Assembly: GCF_021389955.1 (NCBI RefSeq)
Contig: NZ_CP089980.1
Span: forward strand, 3,839,001-3,903,000
Length of the DNA: 64,000 nt
Source of the DNA: Fulvivirga maritima
GTDB lineage: Bacteria > Bacteroidota > Bacteroidia > Cytophagales > Cyclobacteriaceae
Reading direction: 5' to 3'
The notes under the pieces are model-generated. The model worked only from the letters and a program-made list of their open reading frames with translations. It did not search any database and was not told the origin of the DNA. How positions within the stretch are numbered: the first letter of the stretch is position 1; each line of letters begins with the position of its first letter. Below, piece after piece: positions 47,188-54,641 of this stretch. Both the position numbers and the translations under genes were made by a program.

Positions 47188-47470
47188 TTCTGGTCATGTG
47201 TTGAATGGGTACTGTTGATTGATGTTCATTGATTTATGGCATACCTTCGAATTTATTAAGTGGCAATAGTGTCGACCTTAGAGAAAGGCTTTATTTAATA
47301 ACAAGTGGAGTTTGTATAGCCCTTTGGTAAGGCTTAATAGCGGGCTGACAAACCAATCTTTTCTGCTAATTTCTATAGCTTTACCATAGCACTTAATTGG
47401 TAACACTATTCTGAAATGCGGTGGTGCCTGGGCAGCTCTAACAATCAAAATTTAACATAATAAAGACTAT
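47188..47470. other. Intergenic, no gene seen
   Basis: Unique sequence between the hydrolase and the acetyltransferase; no hairpin with T run or other element stood out. Confidence 0.3.
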
Positions 47471-48094
47471 ATGAAGGGTCCTGATAAAGACTTAAAATTT
47501 CCTATTGAAAATTATGACAAGCTTTGTTTTTTGAAGAATATCATTAAAAATCCCAATATTATTGTTGGTGATTATACGTATTACGATGATTTTGAGAACG
47601 TAGAAAATTTTGAGAAGAACGTAAAATACCATTTTGACTTTATAGGCGACAAACTCATTATAGGTAAGTTTTGCATGATTGCATCTGATGTGAAGTTTAT
47701 AATGAATGGTGCCAATCATTTAACAAATTCTCTAACCTCTTATCCTTTTGCGATTTTTGGCAATGGTTGGGAAAATGCGATGGATGGTAAATCCTATCCC
47801 ACTAAAGGTGATATAAATATTGGTAATGATGTTTGGATAGGCTACAATGCCACTATAATGGGGGGAGTAAATATTGGTGACGGAGCAATAATCGCTACTA
47901 ATTCTACCGTTACGAAAGATGTGGAGCCCTACACCATAGTTGGCGGAAATCCTGCTATAGAAATCAAAAAGAGATTTCCTGAAGATGTAATTACTAAGCT
48001 TTTGGAATTACAATGGTGGAACTGGGATATCGAAAAAATTACGAAGAACATACAGAACCTAACAGATAGTAATGTTGAAAAGTTGATTGGATAA
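47471..48094 (+). CDS. Xenobiotic acetyltransferase of the Vat/CatB type (hexapeptide repeat)
   Basis: 207 residues, the normal length for streptogramin-A (Vat) and type-B chloramphenicol (CatB) acetyltransferases. It starts with the family segment NIIVGDYTYYDDFENVENFE, then GDKLIIGKFCMIASDVKFIM, the catalytic His in NGANHLTN, TSYPFAIFGNGW, the left-handed beta-helix turns IGNDVWIGYNATIMGGVNIG and DGAIIATNSTVTKDVEPY, and IVGGNPAIEIKKRF. It should transfer acetyl from acetyl-CoA to a hydroxyl of an antibiotic or similar molecule. It stands in a repeat-rich accessory stretch, so it may have been acquired. Actual resistance cannot be read from sequence. Confidence 0.88.
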   Translation: MKGPDKDLKFPIENYDKLCFLKNIIKNPNIIVGDYTYYDDFENVENFEKNVKYHFDFIGDKLIIGKFCMIASDVKFIMNGANHLTNSLTSYPFAIFGNGWENAMDGKSYPTKGDINIGNDVWIGYNATIMGGVNIGDGAIIATNSTVTKDVEPYTIVGGNPAIEIKKRFPEDVITKLLELQWWNWDIEKITKNIQNLTDSNVEKLIG

Positions 48095-48628
48095 AACTCT
48101 CATAAAACCGTCTTTTAATCACTATGAGTTTTATGAGCTATACAACTCCGAATCTTTGAATCAACTCCGAATAGCATACATCAAGGAACACCCTACTGAA
48201 TTCACACAGAAATAGAGTAAAGCTGATAATAAAAGGTTTACAATACCTTCAGTGCAATAATGACCAAGAAACTAAAGCATAGCATTGAAAACCTTTACAA
48301 GGATTTTGAGAAATATAAGGCGACCGATATGACGGGGAACCCTTTATATGAAGATTTGTCGGAATGGAATCAAGACTTGCTATCAAAACCATTACGAGAA
48401 CTTAATGAAGATAATTTGTCTCGATTCACCGGAAAGGTTTTGACGAGTTGGGGAAGTGTAAACGACTATAAACATTTTCTACCCCGAATATTCGAATTAA
48501 CAGCTTATTTAAGAACGCCTTATGAGGTATGGATTGTCTTACAGAAACTTATTTTGGCCGAGTTTCAAAATTGGGCGGATGAGGAAAAAAATGGAATTTA
48601 CGGATTTATGGTTGCTCTATGGGAATGT

Positions 48629-48637
48629 ATTGTAAAT
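48629..48637. repeat. Target-site duplication, left copy
   Basis: ATTGTAAAT, repeated exactly at 50030-50038 on the other side of the IS4-family element. Confidence 0.92.
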
Positions 48638-50029
48638 CACTAGTGTCCGAGAAAAAAGATAGGGGCCTCTGAATAATTTCAAGAGTGCCCCATAATGTGT
48701 ATTTTCGGTTTACCACAACAAAAAATCACACATGAGTAAAAATACATATTTCTACGGACAGCCAATCTTTTCTCAACTATTATCGCTGATAGATAAATCG
48801 GTGTTAAATCAAATAATATCAAAATACCAATCTGACAGATATTACAAGAAATTGAATACTTGGCATCACCTAGTAAGCATGTTATACTGCTGTTTCAGTG
48901 GGGCAAGTGCTCTCAGAGAGCTTACTACGGGGCTTTTGGCCTGCCAAAACAAGCTGATCCATTTAGGTATTCAATTTATACCCAGACGTTCCACTTTATC
49001 AGATAGCAACAAAAAACGCAGTAGTATAGTCTTTGCAGACATTTACATGAAATTGTTTAAAAAGTATCGGCACCTTTTGCCGGACAGCCGCTTGAGAATG
49101 GAAGTTCTCAATAAACTTTATATTGTTGATTCAACGATTATTAGTCTGTTTAAAGATATTCTCAAGGTAGCAGGACGCCCTAGAAAAGATGGCAAAAGCA
49201 AGGGAGGCATTAAAGCTCATGTAATGATTCATGCGGCAGAATTAATGCCATGTTTAGTACGGTTGACCAAGGGAAGTCAGCATGATCATACATTTTTAAA
49301 GCAATTACAACTCCCAGAAGGATCCTATGTGGTGATGGATAAAGGGTATATCGATTATAGACAATACGCACAATGGAGTCATCAAGGGATATTTTACATT
49401 ACTAGAATGAAGGAAAATGCCAGATATCAATCAATAGATGAGCTAGAACTGCCTGAAGATAAAGACTTTTGTGTACTTAAGGATGAAAAAGTTGTTATCA
49501 GTTTCAAGACTGATGGACAAGTGCAAGAGCTTCAAAATAGAAGAATAGCCTATTATGATGACCTCAATAATAAATTATTAGTGTTTATGACCAATAATAT
49601 GGAGTTGGAAGCAGCCACAATAGCGGCCATTTATAAATACCGATGGCAGATAGAGCTTTTATTTAAAAAGCTGAAGCAGAACTTTCCTCTCAAATATTTT
49701 CTGGGGGACAACCAAAATGCTATTGAGATCCAAATTTGGAGTGCCCTGATCTGTCTATTATTGATGGAAGTAGTCCGAAAACAGATCAAAAAAAGATGGG
49801 CCTTCTCTAATATGGTCTCATTGGTAAGGTTTCACTTGATGGCCTATGTTCACCTTACCCGCTTTCTAAACAATCCAGACCTAGAACTTCAAAAAACAAT
49901 ATATAAAACCAATCAATACCCTTTATTTAGTCCATAGAGGGCTCACTTTTCCAGATTAGAAGAAAACCACTTTATTTTTGCTTAGAATCGCTAAAATTTC
50001 TTAGACCAGAGTTTAGTCGGACACTAGTG
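48638..50029 (+). mobile_element. IS4-family insertion sequence, complete, 1392 bp
   Basis: Bounded by a perfect 13-base terminal inverted repeat (CACTAGTGTCCGA at 48638 and its complement ending at 50029) and by the 9-base duplication ATTGTAAAT. One intact transposase gene fills it. It interrupts a gene, and both duplications are unmutated, so the insertion is recent. Confidence 0.95.
48732..49937 (+). CDS. IS4-family DDE transposase
   Basis: 401 residues. An N-terminal DUF4372-like part (YFYGQPIFSQLLSLIDKSVL, WHHLVSMLYCCFSGASALRE) precedes the DDE core: first Asp in YIVDSTIISLF, then GRPRKDGKSKGGIKAHVMIH, second Asp in VMDKGYIDYRQY, and the IS4 signature Tyr-x2-Arg-x3-Glu-x6-Lys in YKYRWQIELLFKKLKQ, which gives the last Glu. 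No frameshift, so the element should be active. It starts 94 bases from the left terminal repeat. Confidence 0.95.
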   Translation: MSKNTYFYGQPIFSQLLSLIDKSVLNQIISKYQSDRYYKKLNTWHHLVSMLYCCFSGASALRELTTGLLACQNKLIHLGIQFIPRRSTLSDSNKKRSSIVFADIYMKLFKKYRHLLPDSRLRMEVLNKLYIVDSTIISLFKDILKVAGRPRKDGKSKGGIKAHVMIHAAELMPCLVRLTKGSQHDHTFLKQLQLPEGSYVVMDKGYIDYRQYAQWSHQGIFYITRMKENARYQSIDELELPEDKDFCVLKDEKVVISFKTDGQVQELQNRRIAYYDDLNNKLLVFMTNNMELEAATIAAIYKYRWQIELLFKKLKQNFPLKYFLGDNQNAIEIQIWSALICLLLMEVVRKQIKKRWAFSNMVSLVRFHLMAYVHLTRFLNNPDLELQKTIYKTNQYPLFSP

Positions 50030-50038
50030 ATTGTAAAT
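50030..50038. repeat. Target-site duplication, right copy
   Basis: ATTGTAAAT directly after the right terminal inverted repeat, same as 48629-48637. Confidence 0.92.
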
Positions 50039-50493
50039 GATAATAGCCCAAAAGCTGAATTTGAATTCAAAGATTACTTTTCTGCTATTTCTCATTTCTA
50101 TCCAAATTTCACTGAATTATTGGATATTTGGAGTAAGTCAGAGTCAAAAGCTGGGATAAAGCATATAGCGGGCCTTATAATTGACGAACAAACCAATCTT
50201 TTTGAAGGTAAAAAAATCAGTGGATTTCGTGACCAAAAAGACAATGCAAAAGAATTTATAGAGTGGATTCTTTCCGATAAGATGTTAGACAAACACCAAC
50301 AGAAATATTTTGAATTTGAAACGGAAAGCTTTGCCGAGAAAATTTCTTGGGCTGAACAACTTATAAATACACAACGAAAAAGTAAAGCATATGATAATGT
50401 GTAGCTACTCATGACCGCCTTCAACAGTGAACTGACCATTGTGTTTAAGTTATAAAAGGAGTAGAATGCCAATTACCAGAAGATAAAACGATC

Positions 50494-50513
50494 TAGCGCG
50501 CGTAGCGAAGCAA
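50494..50513. repeat. Short dispersed motif, copy 3
   Basis: TAGCGCGCGTAGCGAAGCAA matches the motif at 36389-36408; it is followed by TACGCG. Confidence 0.5.
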
Positions 50514-50533
50514 TACGCGTGCTCATTACAGTC

Positions 50534-50637
50534 TGTGATTAATAGCGGCTTTCAATTGTACTGGAGGTTGAGGCAATGTTGGCTGTAAGCCTAATGATAT
50601 AAAGCAGTGCCACCATGCATAGCATGGCAGTAACGGG
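50534..50637. repeat. Right-end fragment of the MITE-like element
   Basis: From ATTAATAGCGGCTTTCAATT to CCATGCATAGCATGGCAGT it parallels 51993-52090, the right half of the 280-bp element, sharing CTGTAAGCCTAATGATATAA. It ends inside the start of a gene read on the minus strand and has cut that gene short. Confidence 0.7.
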
Positions 50638-50751
50638 GGTACTATCAGACGTGTCTGCTACTCTTCCTCTAATAGTATAAGATTGAGCGTAGACAGCTCT
50701 GCTAGCTGTTATACAGATAATCAATAACAGAAATGTTACCTTACGCATCAT
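50539..50751 (-). pseudogene. 5' end of a carboxypeptidase-regulatory-like outer-membrane protein, truncated by a repeat
   Basis: About 40 residues are genuine: a signal peptide (RKVTFLLLIICITASRAVYA) and SYTIRGRVADTSDSTPV, the first strand of a carboxypeptidase-regulatory-like domain as at the start of large barrel proteins. Beyond about 50638 the frame runs into the repeat (TAMLCMVALLYIIRLTANIA). It lies 20 bases after the GLPGLI gene, where such a partner normally stands. The rest of the gene is missing. Confidence 0.7.
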
Positions 50752-50771
50752 AACAAGTGTATTAATTATGT

Positions 50772-51479
50772 CTAATTAGAGGCTGAAGCGAGTTCCTTCT
50801 TCTTCTTTTTAAGCCATTTCTTATCGATGATAAAAGGTCTTACTATTTCTTTAGAGGAAACTTCTACCCCTTCTGTGGGTATTTTTATGGTTGGCACATC
50901 AGCCTTAATATCTATCTCTTTTACTTCATAAAAAATACTTCTACCGGTAAATGATAACTCTAATATCAAACCTGGCAGCCCAAAGTATCTTTCTGGGCCA
51001 GCCTGAAACGGGATTTCGGTAGTAAACCAGGCAACAGCTTCTTTATAATCCAAATCAGAGCCTTTTTCGGCCATCTCATATGCAGGTGCTGCCGCCTTTT
51101 GAACAGTATACCCCATTATTTTTTTACTTTCTCCGGTCATTTTCCAATTCAAATTATTATTCCATTGGGCTATAAGCATCATTTCCTTGTCTTTCATTAA
51201 GCGTTGCTCTGTTACGTTTTTAGATAACAAGTCATAATACGTTTCGTAATGTCTGAAATAGTGAAAGAACTCTGCAGTATTTACTCCCTGTATGGTGGTG
51301 TCTTCCTTATGAAAAATAAATTGAGAAATACCATCTTTAATCAGCAAGGTCATATCACGTTTATATCCTCCATATGAATGGTAAGTGTAAGTTACTTTTG
51401 CCTGCGTCTGGCCTGCGGATTCGAAAACAATAACTGTTAATAATAATTGTATAGACAGTAATACTATTAGCTTTTTCAT
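50772..51479 (-). CDS. GLPGLI-family protein
   Basis: 235 residues. The signal peptide (KKLIVLLSIQLLLTVIVFES, cut near AGQTQ) sends it to the periplasm or surface. It carries the family's own motif, GPERYFGLPGLILELSF, at about two thirds of its length, and the IMGYTVQKA and TTEIPFQAGP segments that come before it. The family is confined to Bacteroidota and its function is unknown. It is normally followed by a large outer-membrane protein gene; here that gene is truncated. The C-terminus ends in KKWLKKKKKELASASN. Confidence 0.92.
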   Translation of the reverse strand: MKKLIVLLSIQLLLTVIVFESAGQTQAKVTYTYHSYGGYKRDMTLLIKDGISQFIFHKEDTTIQGVNTAEFFHYFRHYETYYDLLSKNVTEQRLMKDKEMMLIAQWNNNLNWKMTGESKKIMGYTVQKAAAPAYEMAEKGSDLDYKEAVAWFTTEIPFQAGPERYFGLPGLILELSFTGRSIFYEVKEIDIKADVPTIKIPTEGVEVSSKEIVRPFIIDKKWLKKKKKELASASN

Positions 51480-51810
51480 TATAGTTAGGTTAGGTATTAG
51501 TTACCGTAACAGCAAAAACTGTAACGGTAATAAAATTATTAAATAGCGTGCTCCTTCCGCCAACTTTTTACAGTTACAAATAACACGGCTTGCGATAAGA
51601 TCTCATTATAACATTAGTTACTGGCTCGATAATGCACGAGTTGATATCACAATATAATTGTATTAATTTATTTAAATATAATAATAAGGTGCTTATTTTA
51701 TTAAAAAATATAATTTATTTATAAATGATTAATTATTTTGAGTGTGATGGTTGATTATCTAAATGGCGAAATAGCTGCTACAGGCCTTATTCAGGTATTT
51801 ATTTCCTCCT
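51480..51810. other. Leader of the GLPGLI gene, A/T-rich, no gene seen
   Basis: A 330-base stretch rich in A/T around 51650-51730. CGTAACAGCAAAAACTGTAACG at 51505-51526 forms a small inverted pair near the expected promoter of the GLPGLI gene. Confidence 0.35.
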
Positions 51811-52090
51811 TCCCGCCATGCTTTGCATGGTGGGTTGCTACCTGATTAGATAAATGCTATTTTTATCCAATGGGCCGGAACTATAAATTTTTATAATCCT
51901 GAAGGATGGTATTTTGTTTGATCTAGAAAACTTGGGTTATTTGCCTGAACTAGCGTGTGTAAAGAAGTCATGCTAGTGCATACTACAGTCTGATTAATAA
52001 CTACTACTTTCAACTATGCAGGAAGTAAGGGGACGTTGACTGTAAGCCTAATGATATAAAGAATAGCCACCATGCAGAGCATGGCGGGGA
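51811..52090. mobile_element. 280-bp MITE-like element with hairpin ends
   Basis: The left end TCCCGCCATGCTTTGCATGG and the right end CATGCAGAGCATGGCGGGGA are imperfect inverted copies of one another, and each also folds as a small hairpin. There is no gene inside. Left-end relatives stand at 39981 and 41177, and a right-end relative at 50534-50637. No clear target duplication was seen. Confidence 0.6.
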
Positions 52091-52159
52091 CGGTGAAAAT
52101 AATTGATTTAATTCTGAGTGAGCTTGAATATTTAGTGCTTTTTAATCTATAAAGATAAA

Positions 52160-52615
52160 ATGATCTCGAATATATTGAATATAGGGCTTGACCGAAAGTT
52201 AAAATCTGTTGAGGTGATAGAGGTACTAGGTAGATTATTTCCAGACATCACATTTTTAGATATTGAAGATTTAATTAAAAGTGAGACTAATCGAGAAAAG
52301 GAGGTAGGGTCTTTTCAGTTATTTACTGATTTAGAATACGAAAAATTTAATTTTAAAATAGATATTTTCTTACCGAAAAAAACTGCCGTAGATAACGGCA
52401 TAGAAGTTAAAATTGCTAAAGAGATATCTGAAAAATACAGATGCCGAGCCGTTGTGGCAGGTGACTTCTATGATAGGGTTCATTTTCCTTACACTTGGAT
52501 AATAATTGATAATGGAAAGTACTTTGAAGCCTCAGAAACTGTATCAGAAATAGAGGGATTAGAACGTTTTGAGATTATTAGAGAAATTAAAATAAATACC
52601 AATGGTAATAATTAA
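52160..52615 (+). CDS. Unrecognised cytoplasmic protein
   Basis: 151 residues, ATG start, no signal peptide or membrane helix. KSVEVIEVLGRLFPDITFLD is followed by an alternating beta pattern and an IAKEISEKYRCRAVVAGDFY helix-strand, ending YTWIIIDNGKYFEASET. The pattern is that of a small alpha/beta protein, perhaps immunity-like, but no family was recognised. It stands alone behind the MITE-like element. Confidence 0.6.
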   Translation: MISNILNIGLDRKLKSVEVIEVLGRLFPDITFLDIEDLIKSETNREKEVGSFQLFTDLEYEKFNFKIDIFLPKKTAVDNGIEVKIAKEISEKYRCRAVVAGDFYDRVHFPYTWIIIDNGKYFEASETVSEIEGLERFEIIREIKINTNGNN

Positions 52616-52933
52616 ATCATGTTTCTCATTATTAAACAATGGATTAATCAAAGGAGGTGATACCTATCCAAAGCACATTACTTGAAAAAGCTCACCAAAC
52701 CTAACAACATTTTCCTTCTTTACGTAAGTTATTTTCATTTCCTTAGGTAATAAAGTCATATATAATTGTTCTTCCATAATTAAAGCGCTAGCTTTGCAAC
52801 TGGAACGTAATTAACGGTCATTCTACATACTTAGCCTTTTCATATCATATCCAGGGCATTTCAAGTATTTGATTTTATTCATTCCAGGTTGTCGGAGACT
52901 CCGATAATCAATTTTTCAATTAAAATCATACCT
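52616..52933. other. Non-coding stretch with a strong ribosome-binding-type sequence
   Basis: No clear gene. AAAGGAGGTGAT at 52650-52661 is complementary over 12 bases to the usual 3' end of 16S rRNA. The only frame at its end is a 15-codon GTG frame whose start overlaps the site, so it cannot serve it. Confidence 0.45.
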
Positions 52934-53118
52934 ATGGGCAGATCGCAAAATAGTTTTATCAAGAAGCAAAAAGAGAAGAAAAAGAGATGAAGAAAAAGGC
53001 AAAAATGGAAAAAAAGAAAGAACGTCAGGAAAACAACCTGAAAGGAGCGGAGCTTTCTGAAATGATTGCCTATGTAGACGAGGAAGGTAATATCGTAGAC
53101 ACACCACCTGAAGATTAG
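52934..53118 (+). CDS. Small basic protein like the N-terminal extension of Bacteroidota cold-shock proteins, frame-broken
   Basis: ATG 52934 reads GRSQNSFIKKQKEKKKR and stops at 52990; ATG 52987, overlapping that stop as ATGA, reads on as KKKAKMEKKKERQENNLKGA and ends ELSEMIAYVDEEGNIVDTPP. Joined by one base they match the MGRSxxTFxKKxxEKKRxxK...MIAYVDExGNxxDTPPD extension that precedes the cold-shock domain in this phylum. No cold-shock domain follows; a stop comes right after PPED. It is therefore a stand-alone short form, in two coupled frames or with a frameshift. Confidence 0.5.
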
Positions 53119-53156
53119 TAGAGAAAACATTAGGGGAAGATCTGTTGTAACGTGTT

Positions 53157-53187
53157 CACCTTGGCTGGCATTGTAATCGCCAAGGTG
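53157..53187. terminator. Hairpin between convergent genes
   Basis: CACCTTGGC (53157-53165) pairs perfectly with GCCAAGGTG (53179-53187); outer bases around GGGAAGATC and GATCTTTCC extend the pairing. It lies just behind the end of the MenE gene on the minus strand and of the small cold-shock-like gene on the plus strand. Confidence 0.55.
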
Positions 53188-53199
53188 TGCGGATCTTTC

Positions 53200-54279
53200 C
53201 TAAAAATTTACTTCCTTCAATATCTCACTTCTATTCACCTTACCGGTTTTTGTTTCTGCAAATGAAGCTATGTAATAGATCTGTTTAGGAATTTCATATT
53301 TATTCACTGCAAGTTTTAGTTTATCTATAATCGCTGTTTCGGGTAATGAAGCATTAGACTCTACTACCATAATCACTTTTTGGCCTAAAGTGCTATCAGG
53401 CACGCCTGCAATGAAAAAACGATGGGTTATCCTTAACCCGCTGAATATTTTTTCAATGGCCCTTTCTACTTTTTCACTTTGAACTTTTACACCACCACTG
53501 TTGATCACATTATCTATTCTCCCCAGCCATTCAAAGGTATGAGGAGTCTTTAGGTCTACGCGGTCATTGGTAATAATAGTCTCACCATCGGTTACTGCTG
53601 ATTGTATAGTAAGGCAACCTCTTTCATCTAGCGCCAGCTGTACTTCATCAAAGGCGATATAAGTATCATCTTTTTCAGAACCATTAAGTCGTTTTAGTGC
53701 AATATGTGAAACGGTTTCTGTCATGCCATAAGTGGCATAGGCAGGTACTTGTAATTTTTCTATTTGCTGAGCTAAATGATTGCTAACCGGAGCTCCGCCT
53801 ATGATTACTGCCTGCATGCGGTTAAGCATGTTTTTGCTCTCTTCATCGGCCAGAATGGTTTCTACTTGTAGAGGTACCAGTGCAGCGAAGTCAGGCTGTG
53901 TATTCAGGCCTTTCAGTGGGTTAGAACCGGGCGTTACGGCTATGATGTTCATTTGGTGGAGGAGTGCACGAACCAGCATCATTTTACCAGCTATATAAGC
54001 GGTGTCCAGACAAACCAGGGCATTACCCTGAGTTATTCCTAGTGCTTGCATGGTTTGCCGTGCACTGGCTTCCATTTGGCTTCTTTTAATTTTTATCTTC
54101 TTAGGAGTGCCGGTAGATCCTGAAGTCTGTAGCTCGAAGCTGCTTTGGCCACTGAGCCAATCTTTAATAAAAGAAACAGTTGTGTTTTCAAAAGGGTTAG
54201 AAATAGCAAAGGACCCAATGTTAGTCAGGTCCATGCTTTTATTATTAATGATTATGTCGGGAATGTTATTGTCTTTCAA
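53200..54279 (-). CDS. menE: AMP-forming acyl-CoA synthetase, o-succinylbenzoate-CoA ligase type
   Basis: 359 residues, shorter than the usual 450-500 because the N-terminal part is reduced, as in Bacteroidota MenE. Motifs: LQTSGSTGTPKKIKIKRSQM (ATP loop), VIIGGAPVSNHLAQQIEKL, ATYGMTETVSHIAL, EWLGRIDNVINSGGVKVQSE (Asp of the ribose contact and hinge) and the catalytic Lys in ETKTGKVNRSEIL. It should activate o-succinylbenzoate in menaquinone synthesis; other men genes are not in the window. The start overlaps the end of the next upstream gene by 4 bases. Confidence 0.82.
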   Translation of the reverse strand: MKDNNIPDIIINNKSMDLTNIGSFAISNPFENTTVSFIKDWLSGQSSFELQTSGSTGTPKKIKIKRSQMEASARQTMQALGITQGNALVCLDTAYIAGKMMLVRALLHQMNIIAVTPGSNPLKGLNTQPDFAALVPLQVETILADEESKNMLNRMQAVIIGGAPVSNHLAQQIEKLQVPAYATYGMTETVSHIALKRLNGSEKDDTYIAFDEVQLALDERGCLTIQSAVTDGETIITNDRVDLKTPHTFEWLGRIDNVINSGGVKVQSEKVERAIEKIFSGLRITHRFFIAGVPDSTLGQKVIMVVESNASLPETAIIDKLKLAVNKYEIPKQIYYIASFAETKTGKVNRSEILKEVNF

Positions 54280-54638
54280 AACTTCTTTAAATCGCTCTCG
54301 AATCGGTCCAGTATAAATTCATCTATCTCTGTGTTACCACAGGCTTGGGCTACTTTTCGAAGTACGGTTACGGCTGTAGTTTTGAGCTCCGGTGTAAGTT
54401 GCTCTTTGTATAACTTCAGTCCGTGTAGTGCTTCGTTATAGGCATGATCTATAGTAGGATGAATTTTCTCATCCAGAATTTCAAACCTGCTCTCTGCAGC
54501 CCACGCCTCAAATTTAAGCTCTTCTTTTATAATTTGCATAAAAGCAGCCTTTTCTTCTGGCTGTAAGCCGTTGGTAGCTTTAGCTATTACATAGGCTAAT
54601 TCGCCAATAGCACGATAAATTTCCCTTTTTTCGAACAT
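54276..54638 (-). CDS. Small helical protein, TerB-like pattern
   Basis: 120 residues, all-helical, no signal or membrane segment. ELAYVIAKATNGLQPEEKAA with an acidic residue in the LQPEEK loop and a second helix pair (ISEFILDRFESDLKKF-like end) recall the TerB/DjlA fold, but the match is by pattern only. It overlaps menE by 4 bases (ATGA) and starts 3 bases after the metalloprotease stop, so the three genes form one operon. Confidence 0.6.
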   Translation of the reverse strand: MFEKREIYRAIGELAYVIAKATNGLQPEEKAAFMQIIKEELKFEAWAAESRFEILDEKIHPTIDHAYNEALHGLKLYKEQLTPELKTTAVTVLRKVAQACGNTEIDEFILDRFESDLKKF

Positions 54639-54641
54639 ATA

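Larger units (their letters stand above)
48260..50404 (+). pseudogene. Unrecognised 247-codon gene split by an IS4-family insertion
   Basis: 48260-48637 encodes the first 126 residues (TKKLKHSIENLYKDFEKYKA to WECIVN) and 50039-50404 the last 121 (DNSPKAEFEFKDYFSAISHF to QRKSKAYDNV). The IVN codons are exactly the duplicated target, so removing the element and one duplicate restores an uninterrupted frame. The protein is helical, with no signal peptide or known motif. As it stands the left part ends after one extra His codon inside the insertion, and the right part lacks its own start except a GTG at the element edge. Confidence 0.88.

Noticed and set aside
52879-53130. Phe-rich minus-strand frame at 52.9-53.1 kb
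   Set aside because: It is the shadow of the A-rich, Lys-coding small cold-shock-like gene on the plus strand.
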